Assembly (NCBI GenBank): GCA_900751665.1
Contig: CAADSV010000046.1
Span: forward strand, 1 to 14,124
Origin: an uncultured Collinsella sp.
Lineage (GTDB): Bacteria; Actinomycetota; Coriobacteriia; Coriobacteriales; Coriobacteriaceae
Length of the DNA: 14,124 nt
Reading direction: 5' to 3'
The notes beneath the pieces were generated by a model. That model ran no database searches and was not told the origin of the DNA. It saw only the letters and a list, made by a program, of their open reading frames with translations. Below, one piece after another: positions 1 through 6,626 of this stretch. The position numbers and the translations under genes were made by a program. The stretch's first letter is position 1. Each line of letters starts with the position of its first letter.

Positions 1-421
1 CCGGGGTCCTTCCCCGTCGGTGCCGGGCTCCCTGTCCCTTGGTTGAAAGGCTGCCGAGTTGCCTGCCGTAGGCATTGCGTTCGACAAGTACATCCATGGT
101 TGCCAAACGCGGCGTGCCCTTATCGTCATGGGCGGCAAGGTCGTGAGCCAGCAGAATCAGGCCGGCGCAGGTGCCCAGGACGGGCATGCCTTCAGCGATA
201 CGGGCGCGAAGCTCCTCGAGCATGCCCAATTCATCAATCAACTTCCCTTGAACGGTAGACTCGCCGCCGGGAAGTACCAGACGGTCAAAGTCCTGCTTCA
301 AATCAGCCGCCTGCCTCAGCTCAATACAATGTGCGCCCAGCTCGGACAGCCTCGCCTCGTGCTCGGCAAAAGCACCTTGGACCGCCAGCACGGCGACCGT
401 CTGGTCTGCGTAATCGCTCAT
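1..421 (-). CDS. pdxT: PdxT, glutaminase subunit of PLP synthase (partial)
   Basis: This is the glutamine amidotransferase subunit of the cytosolic pyridoxal 5'-phosphate synthase; it hydrolyses glutamine and passes ammonia to PdxS. About 140 codons are visible and the frame is open to the left edge, so the C-terminus, including the His-Glu of the catalytic triad, lies outside the window. Visible signatures are a VLAVQGAFAEH start, the LPGGEST loop, the nucleophile motif LGTCAGLILLAHD with Cys at residue 85, and VERNAYGRQLGS. The ATG at 419-421 is preceded by AAAGGAAC, a good ribosome binding site. It lies 20 bases downstream of the pdxS stop, so the two form an operon. The last ten or so codons at the edge, after STKGQ, are arginine-rich and unlike the family; see findings. 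Identity is secure from motif order and the PdxS neighbour. Confidence 0.93.
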   Translation of the reverse strand, partial: MSDYADQTVAVLAVQGAFAEHEARLSELGAHCIELRQAADLKQDFDRLVLPGGESTVQGKLIDELGMLEELRARIAEGMPVLGTCAGLILLAHDLAAHDDKGTPRLATMDVLVERNAYGRQLGSLSTKGQGARHRRGRTP

Positions 422-441
422 GTGCGTTCCTTTCTGCCGGA

Positions 442-1332
442 CTAGCGTCCGCGCTCCTCCATGATGATCTCGATCTCGTCGGCGTTGATGCCGACCATGG
501 CCTCGCCCAGGTCCTCCGAAAGCTCGGCGATGAGCTTGGCATCGGTGAAGTTTGCCACGGCCTTAACGATGGCGGCGGCGCGCTTGGCCGGGTCGCCGCT
601 CTTAAAGATACCCGAGCCCACAAAGACGCCCTCGGCGCCCAGCTGCATCATCAGCGCAGCGTCGGCGGGGGTCGCTACGCCGCCGGCGGCAAAGTTCACC
701 ACGGGGAGCTTGCCCGTGGCATGGACCTCGCGCACCAGCTCGACCGGAACCTGCAGCTGCTTGGCTGCCTCAAAGAGCTCGTCGTCGCGCAGGGCAACAA
801 CGTCATGGATCTGCTTTTGGATCTTGCGCATGTGGCGTACAGCCTGAACGACGTCGCCCGTACCCGGCTCACCCTTGGTGCGAATCATCGTGGCGCCCTC
901 GGCAACACGGCGCAGCGCCTCGCCCAGATCACGGGCGCCGCAGACAAACGGCACGTCAAACTGGGTCTTGTCGATGTGATAGACGTCATCGGCAGGGGAG
1001 AGAACCTCGGACTCATCGATGTAGTCGATCTCGATGGCCTGCAGGACCTGCGCCTCGACGATGTGACCGATGCGGCACTTGGCCATGACGGGGATGGAGA
1101 CGGCCTCCTGGATGCCCTTGATCATCTTGGGGTCGCTCATGCGCGAGACGCCGCCTGCGGCACGGATGTCGGCCGGGATGCGCTCGAGAGCCATGACGGC
1201 ACAGGCGCCTGCCTCCTCGGCAATGCGCGCCTGCTCGGGTGTGGTGACGTCCATGATGACGCCGCCCTTGAGCATCTGCGCGAGCTCGCGATTGAGTTTG
1301 ACGCGATCTGCCTTGCTGGTCTGTTCTGCCAT
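442..1332 (-). CDS. pdxS: PdxS, PLP synthase lyase subunit
   Basis: This subunit condenses ribose 5-phosphate, glyceraldehyde 3-phosphate and PdxT-supplied ammonia into pyridoxal 5'-phosphate; the family forms a dodecamer of TIM barrels in the cytosol. The protein is 296 residues, matching the usual length of about 294. Signatures include KGGVIMDV (Asp28), AVMALERIPADIRAAGGVSRM, VSIPVMAKCRIGHIVEA (Lys85, the first Schiff-base lysine of the family), YIDESEVL, RTKGEPGTGDV (Lys153, second lysine) and GVATPADAALMMQLGAEGVFVGSGIFKS. I chose the ATG at 1330-1332 because AAGGGAG lies 5 bases upstream and MAEQ fits the family; an in-frame ATG at 1374 would add 14 atypical residues. It is divergent from the MocR regulator and is followed by pdxT. 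Confidence 0.97.
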   Translation of the reverse strand: MAEQTSKADRVKLNRELAQMLKGGVIMDVTTPEQARIAEEAGACAVMALERIPADIRAAGGVSRMSDPKMIKGIQEAVSIPVMAKCRIGHIVEAQVLQAIEIDYIDESEVLSPADDVYHIDKTQFDVPFVCGARDLGEALRRVAEGATMIRTKGEPGTGDVVQAVRHMRKIQKQIHDVVALRDDELFEAAKQLQVPVELVREVHATGKLPVVNFAAGGVATPADAALMMQLGAEGVFVGSGIFKSGDPAKRAAAIVKAVANFTDAKLIAELSEDLGEAMVGINADEIEIIMEERGR

Positions 1333-1422
1333 GGTTGCTCCCTTGGTTGGCATGTGCATTGCTTGACGGAACATCCTATCGGGGAGCTGGGTATGGCAAA
1401 ATACTCAGTTTTCGAGATAATA

Positions 1423-1466
1423 ATAAGGTCAGCTTAATACCAGATTGAACAGCTCGATAAGGTCAG
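1423..1466. promoter_or_regulatory. Direct repeat in the pdxS/pdxR divergent gap, candidate PdxR operator
   Basis: The sequence ATAAGGTCAG occurs twice in direct orientation, at 1423-1432 and 1457-1466, starting 34 bases apart. MocR-family regulators such as GabR are known to bind spaced direct repeats in divergent promoter regions, so this is the obvious operator candidate for the neighbouring regulator. The second copy overlaps the regulator's ribosome binding site (AGGTGA, 1465-1470), which would fit autoregulation. The AT-rich stretch GATAATAATAAG just before and within the first copy may hold promoter elements, but I could not fix a convincing -35/-10 pair on either strand. Confidence 0.45.
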
Positions 1467-1477
1467 GTGACAAACTC

Positions 1478-2914
1478 ATGCTTGACTACAATTTGGAAAA
1501 ACGCGGCGAAGCATCGCTCTATGAGTATGTTTACCAGCAAATTCGAGATGATATCGTAGCTGGACGTATTGCGGCGGGGGAGCATCTTCCGTCTAAGCGC
1601 GCCTTTGCCCGTCATCTGGGAATCAGTGTCATTACCATCGAGAATACATATAGCCAGCTACTTGCCGAGGGCTATATTTGCTCAATGCCGCGTCGTGGCT
1701 ACTACGCTTGCGAGCTTCCGGATGCACCGGTTTTGGCTTCGGCTGCGGAGGGCATCGACCGAGATGCCGTCTCTGTGGGCCCCAGCGCGCATGATGTCCG
1801 CGGGCGGGTCGAGCAATTCGACGCACTTTCTCCTTCCGCTTTGGAGGCGGCGCGGCTTTGGCAAAGCGCGCTACGGGCGACGTTGGCATCCGAAGACGAG
1901 CGCGAGATCTTTTCGCCCGCACCGGCGCAGGGCACCGCTCGGCTACGACGCGCAATTGCTCACCATCTGCGCGGGACAAGGGGTATGAATGTCGACCCCA
2001 ACAACATCGTTATCGGTGCGGGCGCCCAGCTGCTCGATACCATGTTGGTTCAGTTGCTTGGCGCTGACAAGGTGTATGCCGTTGAGGACCCGGGCTATTT
2101 ACGTCTGACGCGCATCTATCAGGCTATGGGCTGCAAAGTTCGACATATCCCGTTGGATGATGAGGGCGTGGACTTGAGCATTCTGCAGAAAAGCGGGACC
2201 GATGTCCTTCACCTGATGCCGTCCCATCAGTATCCGACCGGCCTTGTGACGAGCATTGCGCATCGCTATGCGCTGCTGAGCTGGGCCGCCGAGCGACCAG
2301 GTCGGTATCTCATTGAAGATGACTTCGATTGCGAGTTTCGTCTGGCCGGCAAGCCGATTCCCGCGCTCGCGTCGATCGATGCCGCCCAGTCGGTTATCTA
2401 CACCAATACGTTTTCGAAGAGCCTGTCATCGGCGTTGCGCCTAGCGTACATGGTGTTGCCCGACGAGCTGATGGAGCGGTTTAGGCGCGACCTTGGTTTT
2501 TACGCCTCGTCGGTTAGCTCCATAGATCAAGTTGCATTGGCTCGCTTGCTGGAATCGGGTGATTACGAGCGTCATGTGAACCGCGTGCGCGTTCGTGCCC
2601 GCGAGGCGCGTGATGGCCTAGTGGCGCTTGTGCGGAAAGCGTTTCCGGCAGGGGAAGTCTCGATCGAGCATGCAGATGCGGGCCTTTACTGTATCGTGGT
2701 TGCGGAGCGTAGAACGGGCGGAAGCACTTTTGCACGGGCCCTCACGCGCTCGAGCATCCCTTTTATCGATATCGGTGACTGTTTTTGGTGTGCCGATGGC
2801 GCATCTGTCCCTGAAAACTCAACTCAAATTCTTGTTCAGTATGACGATCTGAGTCCAAAAGTACTAACTACCTTGGAATTGCAGCTAATGGGGGGCACTC
2901 TGCAACCTAAGTGA
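1478..2914 (+). CDS. pdxR: MocR-type (GntR HTH plus aminotransferase-like) regulator, PdxR-like
   Basis: This is a 478-residue transcription factor with an N-terminal GntR winged helix (about residues 13-76; SLYEYVYQQIRDDIVAGRI, LPSKRAFARHLGIS, YSQLLAEGYI) joined to a fold-type I aminotransferase-like domain that in this family binds PLP as an effector. Aminotransferase landmarks are EDPGY, HQYPTG, IEDDFDCEF and the PLP-lysine motif NTFSKSLS with Lys314. Position divergent from pdxST points to the PdxR subgroup, which activates pdxST when PLP is low; that role is inferred from context and family. The ATG at 1478 follows AGGTGA by 7 bases; a TTG at 1445 in the same frame has no such support. 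The stop codon TGA (2912-2914) lies inside the terminal repeat of the 119-bp element, so the last residues may be element-derived. Confidence 0.88.
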   Translation: MLDYNLEKRGEASLYEYVYQQIRDDIVAGRIAAGEHLPSKRAFARHLGISVITIENTYSQLLAEGYICSMPRRGYYACELPDAPVLASAAEGIDRDAVSVGPSAHDVRGRVEQFDALSPSALEAARLWQSALRATLASEDEREIFSPAPAQGTARLRRAIAHHLRGTRGMNVDPNNIVIGAGAQLLDTMLVQLLGADKVYAVEDPGYLRLTRIYQAMGCKVRHIPLDDEGVDLSILQKSGTDVLHLMPSHQYPTGLVTSIAHRYALLSWAAERPGRYLIEDDFDCEFRLAGKPIPALASIDAAQSVIYTNTFSKSLSSALRLAYMVLPDELMERFRRDLGFYASSVSSIDQVALARLLESGDYERHVNRVRVRAREARDGLVALVRKAFPAGEVSIEHADAGLYCIVVAERRTGGSTFARALTRSSIPFIDIGDCFWCADGASVPENSTQILVQYDDLSPKVLTTLELQLMGGTLQPK

Positions 2915-3027
2915 GTAGATTTTTGGCACTTTGGCGACCAGGCAGTTTTGCAACAAGCTACCTACCTGCTGTTTTGAAAAGCAGGATGACCGGCCTGCTC
3001 GGGATGTTCAAAAAAGTCTACTCACTT
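2909..3027. repeat. 119-bp inverted-repeat-ended element, copy 1
   Basis: This copy begins AAGTGAGTAGATTTTTGGC and ends AAAAAGTCTACTCACTT, so the ends are inverted repeats of about 16-18 bp. It is the same length as the copy at 4329-4447, and I count about 96 of 119 positions identical by eye, with the ends and the first 30 bases best conserved. The left end is preceded by T, giving TAAGTGAGTAG, which carries TAA, TGA and TAG in three different frames; pdxR stops at its TGA. The right end reads CTCACTTG, where copy 2 has CTCACTTA. There is no reading frame of note inside. It resembles a miniature inverted-repeat element; no transposase is visible. Confidence 0.9.
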
Positions 3028-3061
3028 GCCGCGCAAAGCTTCTACATGAGAAAAAAATGGG

Positions 3062-3127
3062 GTTTTCAACAGGGTTTCGTCCAGCTCTCGGCAAGCTTTT
3101 GGCCAGTTGGGGAGGGCTGTTGAAAAC
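3062..3127. repeat. 11-bp perfect inverted repeat in the gap before the nuclease-like gene
   Basis: GTTTTCAACAG at 3062-3072 is matched by its exact reverse complement at 3117-3127, with a 44-base interior. The interior contains CTCGGCAAGC, similar to CTCGGCAAGT in the right half of the 119-bp element copy 2, and the arm resembles the GTTTTGCAACAAG of the element's left half, so it may be a decayed relative. The rest of the gap (3028-3210) holds no gene. At 3152-3169 there is a further small hairpin with arms TTGGTGC and GCGCCAA and loop GTTC, 41 bases before the next start codon, without a T-run. I find no clear promoter or ribosome binding site for the next gene. Confidence 0.6.
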
Positions 3128-3210
3128 TTGGTAGTCCGTTCGGCGCCATTTTTGGTGCGTTCGCGCCAATGCGTGACTGACTGGGTTGAAATTCGTGTTT
3201 TCCTGTGCCT

Positions 3211-4338
3211 ATGAAGGATCTACTTTGTGACATATCGGCTTTTAGGTACTGGCGTTTGCCTCCTCAAGTCCGCGCTTTGTGTCCGCCGCTCCCACGACCG
3301 GAAGAAGACCGGCAGCGATATGATCTCGCCCGCAACCCGACGGCTGCGGTCGCGCTCGGTTTTCCGTTGTATACATTGGTTCGGACGAGAAACAAACGGA
3401 CTTGTCCTGCCAGCATTAGGCAGCGGCTGTTTCTTGGTGAGCTTCCCAGGGAATCCGTGCTGGAAACGGAGCATGGGTTTTTGATTACGTCTCCTCTACT
3501 GACGGCATTCATCATGTCGCGGCACCTGACGGATCTCCAGCTTCTTTTGGTATTGGCGGAGATGTGTGGCTTGTTTGCGGTGTGCGCTCTGCCGGCGGCA
3601 CTTGAGGCGGAGCTTTCGCGTGCAATTGATTCGGGCGCGATTTCGACAACGTTCGGTTGGGTGCGCTGCCCGTCCGAGGACGGCACCGCCTCAAATTTAT
3701 GGCGTCGAGACGCTTTGGTTTTGGGCGGAGACCTTGACCGTTTTTGTTCAGATGTTTGCGGGATGCGTTACGGCAATAGATTTATGGCGGTATCGCAACT
3801 CGTTCCATTGGGTGCCGCGTCGCCTTTTGAGGTCGAGGCGTATTTGTTGCTTGGACTGCCGCGAGCCCTGGGAGGCGAAAGTTTTTGCGGCATAGAGCTT
3901 AATGTGGAAGTGATGCTAAACACAAGTGCTCGAGCGATTGTGGGAAAGTCCCGTGTATATATCGACCTACTTCTTTCTTCACCGGACGGTAGGCGACAGG
4001 TGGCCATTGAATGTCAGGGAAAGGCCTCGCACGGACGCGCAGGGGATGGCTTGCGTGACGCTGACCGCATGACGGCCCTTCAGGCCATGGGCTACGATGT
4101 GCTTCTCCTGACACACAGACAGATATCGGATGAGGATAGATTTCGCGCGATCGTTAAGGCCATATGCAGGATGCTCGATGCTGAATATCGTGATAAAAGC
4201 TCGGATGAGCAAAGGGCTGAGATATTACTCCGGTCTGAACTATTCATTGACTGGACAAAATTGGGAGTAATCGACGGAAAGATGCCCGTTAGACACAAAA
4301 TGGCTCGATCGTGGACGGCTGCGAATCTAAGTGAGTAG
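3211..4338 (+). CDS. AbiEi/DUF559-like protein with PD-(D/E)XK-type C-terminal domain
   Basis: This is a protein of about 375 residues with no assigned function. The C-terminal third has the layout of a restriction-endonuclease-like fold: VYIDLLL with Asp252, then VAIECQGKASHG with Glu267, Gln269 and Lys271, then RDADRMTALQAMGYDVLLLTHRQ, which resembles the R..AL...GW.VL.. helix-strand of DUF559/Vsr-like proteins. The N-terminal part (CDISAFRYWRLPPQVR, then a helical segment near LTDLQLLLVLAEMCGLF, then ASPFEVEAYLLLGLPRALGGE) resembles AbiEi-type antitoxin/regulator proteins that I associate from memory with Coriobacteriia; no search backs this. It has no signal peptide or membrane span. The start is uncertain: ATG 3211 and GTG 3205 both lack a ribosome binding site, so it may be leaderless or poorly expressed. 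Its TAG stop (4336-4338) lies within the second 119-bp element. No toxin partner gene is adjacent. Confidence 0.75.
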   Translation: MKDLLCDISAFRYWRLPPQVRALCPPLPRPEEDRQRYDLARNPTAAVALGFPLYTLVRTRNKRTCPASIRQRLFLGELPRESVLETEHGFLITSPLLTAFIMSRHLTDLQLLLVLAEMCGLFAVCALPAALEAELSRAIDSGAISTTFGWVRCPSEDGTASNLWRRDALVLGGDLDRFCSDVCGMRYGNRFMAVSQLVPLGAASPFEVEAYLLLGLPRALGGESFCGIELNVEVMLNTSARAIVGKSRVYIDLLLSSPDGRRQVAIECQGKASHGRAGDGLRDADRMTALQAMGYDVLLLTHRQISDEDRFRAIVKAICRMLDAEYRDKSSDEQRAEILLRSELFIDWTKLGVIDGKMPVRHKMARSWTAANLSE

Positions 4339-4447
4339 ACTTTTGGCACTTTGGCGACTAGGTCGTTTTGCAACAAGGCATTTACCTGCGGCTTTATAAA
4401 GTGATATGGATGGTCTGCTCGGCAAGTTCCAAAAAGTCTACTCACTT
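4329..4447. repeat. 119-bp inverted-repeat-ended element, copy 2
   Basis: This copy starts AAGTGAGTAGACTTTTGGC and ends CCAAAAAGTCTACTCACTT; outer arms of about 16 bp pair apart from one extra T, and pairing resumes weakly inward (GG, ACTT). It lies in the same orientation as copy 1 and at the opposite flank of the nuclease-like gene. It is bordered by TA on both sides (TA-AGTGAG to CTCACT-TA), the target duplication expected of IS630/Tc1-mariner-type elements, so it may be a miniature element mobilised in trans. The three-frame stop TAAGTGAGTAG at its left end terminates the nuclease-like gene. Confidence 0.9.
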
Positions 4448-4515
4448 AGTTTTTGACGAGAAGCCGATGCCGATGACGGTCCTATTTCAGGGCGTTAACA
4501 AGTTCGTGAGGCACG

Positions 4516-4545
4516 AAAAAGGCCCGGACCAATACGGTCCGGGCC
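4516..4545 (-). terminator. Rho-independent terminator of the rubrerythrin gene
   Basis: A perfect 10-bp GC-rich stem (GGCCCGGACC at 4521-4530 with GGTCCGGGCC at 4536-4545) encloses a 5-base loop. On the minus strand it is followed by TTTTT (the A-run at 4516-4520). It sits 35 bases beyond the rubrerythrin stop codon. Confidence 0.92.
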
Positions 4546-4580
4546 TCATCGAGCTAGAGGTTATGTCTCAAGCGGTTGGC

Positions 4581-5141
4581 TTAGCCAAAGTAGCGCTTAA
4601 GCAGGCCGGCAAAAGCTTTGCCGTGGCGGGCCTCGTCACGAGCCATCTCGTGCACGGTGTCGTGGATGGCATCGAGGCCAGCGGCCTTGGCGCGCTTAGC
4701 AAGATCGGTCTTGCCGGCGGTGGCGCCGTTCTCGGCCTCAACGCGCATCTCGAGGTTCTTCTTGGTAGAGTCGGTCACGACCTCGCCCAGGAGCTCAGCG
4801 AACTTGGCGGCGTGCTCGGCCTCCTCGTGGGCGGCCTTCTCCCAGTACAGGCCGATCTCGGGATAGCCCTCGCGATGAGCGACGCGAGCCATGGCCAGGT
4901 ACATACCGACCTCGGAGCACTCACCCTCAAAGTTGGCGCGCAGGTCGGCAACGATGTCCTCGGAGACGCCCTCCATCTTGGCGACGCCCACGACGTGCTC
5001 GGCAGCCCACTCGAGCTGGCCCTCCTCCTGCTTCAGGAAACGAGAACCGGGAACGCCGCACTGGGGGCACTTGAAGTCCTCGGGCAGCTGGTCGCCGTCG
5101 AACTCTTCCACATAACCGCAAACGGGGCAAACAAACTTCAT
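4581..5141 (-). CDS. Reverse rubrerythrin (rubredoxin domain first), NADH-peroxidase type
   Basis: This is a cytosolic non-haem iron protein expected to reduce hydrogen peroxide, and oxygen in some anaerobes, with electrons from NADH via a rubredoxin-like carrier. It has 186 residues. The rubredoxin-type Fe(Cys)4 site comes first (Cys5, Cys8, Cys25, Cys28 in CPVCGY and CPQCG), followed by a ferritin-like four-helix diiron domain with FEGECSE (Glu74), AAHEEAEH (Glu107, His110) and, near the end, MARDEARHGKAF. This order is the reverse of classical rubrerythrin and matches clostridial RevRbr. The start is ATG 5139-5141 behind AAAGGATC; an upstream in-frame ATG at 5246 adds 35 atypical residues. 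It is monocistronic, with its own terminator and a candidate promoter, which fits oxidative-stress control, though I saw no clear PerR box. Confidence 0.92.
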   Translation of the reverse strand: MKFVCPVCGYVEEFDGDQLPEDFKCPQCGVPGSRFLKQEEGQLEWAAEHVVGVAKMEGVSEDIVADLRANFEGECSEVGMYLAMARVAHREGYPEIGLYWEKAAHEEAEHAAKFAELLGEVVTDSTKKNLEMRVEAENGATAGKTDLAKRAKAAGLDAIHDTVHEMARDEARHGKAFAGLLKRYFG

Positions 5142-5225
5142 GATTCGATCCTTTCGATCGATGGCGATTGTGCACTCGTCCGGTCCCGTAAGGGCCCTCT
5201 CCGGACGTGCGTCTTGACGAGTTCT

Positions 5226-5253
5226 ATTATCCATAAATGCAACCAAATGTGAA
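5226..5253 (-). promoter_or_regulatory. Candidate promoter of the rubrerythrin gene
   Basis: On the minus strand TTCACA (5248-5253) and GATAAT (5226-5231) are separated by 16 bases, a fair sigma-A-type pair about 85 bases upstream of the start codon. The surrounding 5240-5310 stretch is unusually AT-rich for this window. This is pattern matching only. Confidence 0.4.
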
Positions 5254-5301
5254 GCCTATTAGGAATGATTTTTAATAAAACAATTTTGAGATATGAAGAT
5301 G

Positions 5302-5330
5302 TTGATTGATTAACGGTTTGCAAGTCATAT
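5302..5330 (+). promoter_or_regulatory. Candidate promoter of the alcohol/aldehyde dehydrogenase operon
   Basis: TTGATT (5302-5307) and TCATAT (5325-5330) are spaced by 17 bases, giving a leader of about 60 bases before the ATG at 5398. TACAAT at 5346-5351 is a better -10 but lacks a good -35. Low certainty. Confidence 0.3.
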
Positions 5331-5397
5331 ACGGACGCTGCTGAGTACAATCGGGCGAGCAAATGTTGACCTAACAACAAATGAAGGAGTTTCCTTT

Positions 5398-6618
5398 ATG
5401 CATCTAGCCCGTCGTGCCTGGTGCCGAACATATCAGACGGTTTTTCGCATTGCATTGCCGATCCTGCCCTATACCGAGCCGCGCATTTTAGAGCATGCCG
5501 AGGATGTGCCCGCGGTGCTTCAAAAGCGCTCGATCCAGAAGGTCCTTATCGTGACGGATCCCGGCATTGCCCGTCTGGGGCTCACGGCACCGCTCGAGAC
5601 GGCGCTCGCATGCAGGGGGATTGGCGTTACGGTCTATGCCGAAACGCGTGCAAACCCCACGGTTTCAAACGTGGAAGAAGCGGCGTCCCTGTATCGAGAG
5701 AGTGCCTGCCGGGCCATTATCGGCTTTGGCGGTGGCTCGGCCATGGACTGTGCCAAGGGCGTGGGAGCACGCATCGCGCAGCCAAACAAGCCCATCAACA
5801 AGATGCGCGGGCTGCTGCGGATTCATCGTCGCCTGCCGCTACTCATCGCCGTTCCCACTACCGCCGGTACGGGAAGCGAAGCCACGCTTGCGGCGGTAAT
5901 TACCGATGACGAGACACACTACAAATATCCCATTAACGACTTTGTGCTTATCCCGCGCTTTGCGGTGCACGACCCCGAGTTTATGCGCGGCCTGCCCGCC
6001 TCCATTACGGGGCAGACGGGCATGGACGCCCTGACGCATGCCGTCGAGGCCTTTATCGGGCGTAGCACCACGTCCTATACGCGTAAGATGGCGCGTCAGG
6101 CGGTCCAGCTCATCCATGACAATTTGCTCGAGGCCTATGAGCATGGCGACGACATGCGTGTGCGCCGCAATATGCTTTCGGCGGCGTATAAGGCGGGCGT
6201 TGCGTTTACGCGCTCCTACGTTGGATACGTTCATGCCATTGCACACAGCCTGGGCGGACGATACGGGATTCCGCATGGCCTGGCCAACGCCATCATCCTG
6301 CCGCACATGCTTCGCGCTTATGGTGACGCCGCCGCCCCCAAGCTTGCCGATCTTGCTCACATGGCGGGCATTGCGCCGGCTACCGCGCAGGATAGTCTTG
6401 CGGCCGAAGCCTTTATCGATTGGGTCGACCGCATGAACGAGGCCCTGGGAATCCCCAAATATGTTTTGGGCATTCGCCGCTCTGACATTCCCGAGATGGC
6501 GGCGCATGCCGATGCCGAGGCCAATCCGCTGTACCCCGTTCCGCTTTTGATGGACCGCTTGGAGCTCGAGCGTATGTACGAGGTCGTCGCGGGTGGTATG
6601 TTTGAAGGCGAGAACTAG
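5398..6618 (+). CDS. Iron-containing (type III) alcohol dehydrogenase
   Basis: This is a 406-residue NAD(P)-dependent group III dehydrogenase that interconverts an alcohol and its aldehyde or ketone in the cytosol; the substrate cannot be read from sequence. The nucleotide-binding part has IIGFGGGSAMDCAKG (about 107-121) and PTTAGTGSEAT (about 153-163). The metal ligands are conserved with family spacing: Asp210 and His214 in GMDALTHAVEA, His279 in VHAIAHSLGG and His293 in GIPHGLANA. It begins with an ATG behind AAGGAG. The first 20 or so residues, before LPYTEPRILE, look like an extra N-terminal tail relative to typical family members of about 380 residues. The stop codon is 8 bases before the aldehyde dehydrogenase start, so the two are co-transcribed and probably translationally coupled. 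Confidence 0.93.
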   Translation: MHLARRAWCRTYQTVFRIALPILPYTEPRILEHAEDVPAVLQKRSIQKVLIVTDPGIARLGLTAPLETALACRGIGVTVYAETRANPTVSNVEEAASLYRESACRAIIGFGGGSAMDCAKGVGARIAQPNKPINKMRGLLRIHRRLPLLIAVPTTAGTGSEATLAAVITDDETHYKYPINDFVLIPRFAVHDPEFMRGLPASITGQTGMDALTHAVEAFIGRSTTSYTRKMARQAVQLIHDNLLEAYEHGDDMRVRRNMLSAAYKAGVAFTRSYVGYVHAIAHSLGGRYGIPHGLANAIILPHMLRAYGDAAAPKLADLAHMAGIAPATAQDSLAAEAFIDWVDRMNEALGIPKYVLGIRRSDIPEMAAHADAEANPLYPVPLLMDRLELERMYEVVAGGMFEGEN

Positions 6619-6626
6619 GAGGGTCC

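Noticed and set aside
331..1437. A 368-codon open frame on the plus strand opposite pdxS
   Set aside because: It is the antisense shadow of pdxS and pdxT; high-GC codon bias keeps the opposite strand open, and the product has no recognisable domain.
2909..3027. The 119-bp element as a simple Rho-independent terminator
   Set aside because: The outer stem is AT-rich, the loop is very long and no T-run follows the closing arm, so it does not fit a standard terminator.
2911..3134. Short plus-strand frames inside and after copy 1 of the 119-bp element
   Set aside because: They start within the repeat end, have no ribosome binding site and no counterpart in copy 2.
2909..4447. CRISPR or tandem repeat interpretation of the two 119-bp copies
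   Set aside because: There are only two copies, 1.3 kb apart, with a gene between them and no spacer periodicity.
4368..5252. A 294-codon plus-strand frame over rubrerythrin
   Set aside because: It is antisense to a clear rubrerythrin and crosses both the 119-bp element and the terminator, so it is a shadow.
5255..5300. A possible PerR/Fur box upstream of rubrerythrin
   Set aside because: The stretch is AT-rich but does not match a PerR or Fur inverted repeat closely enough to name.
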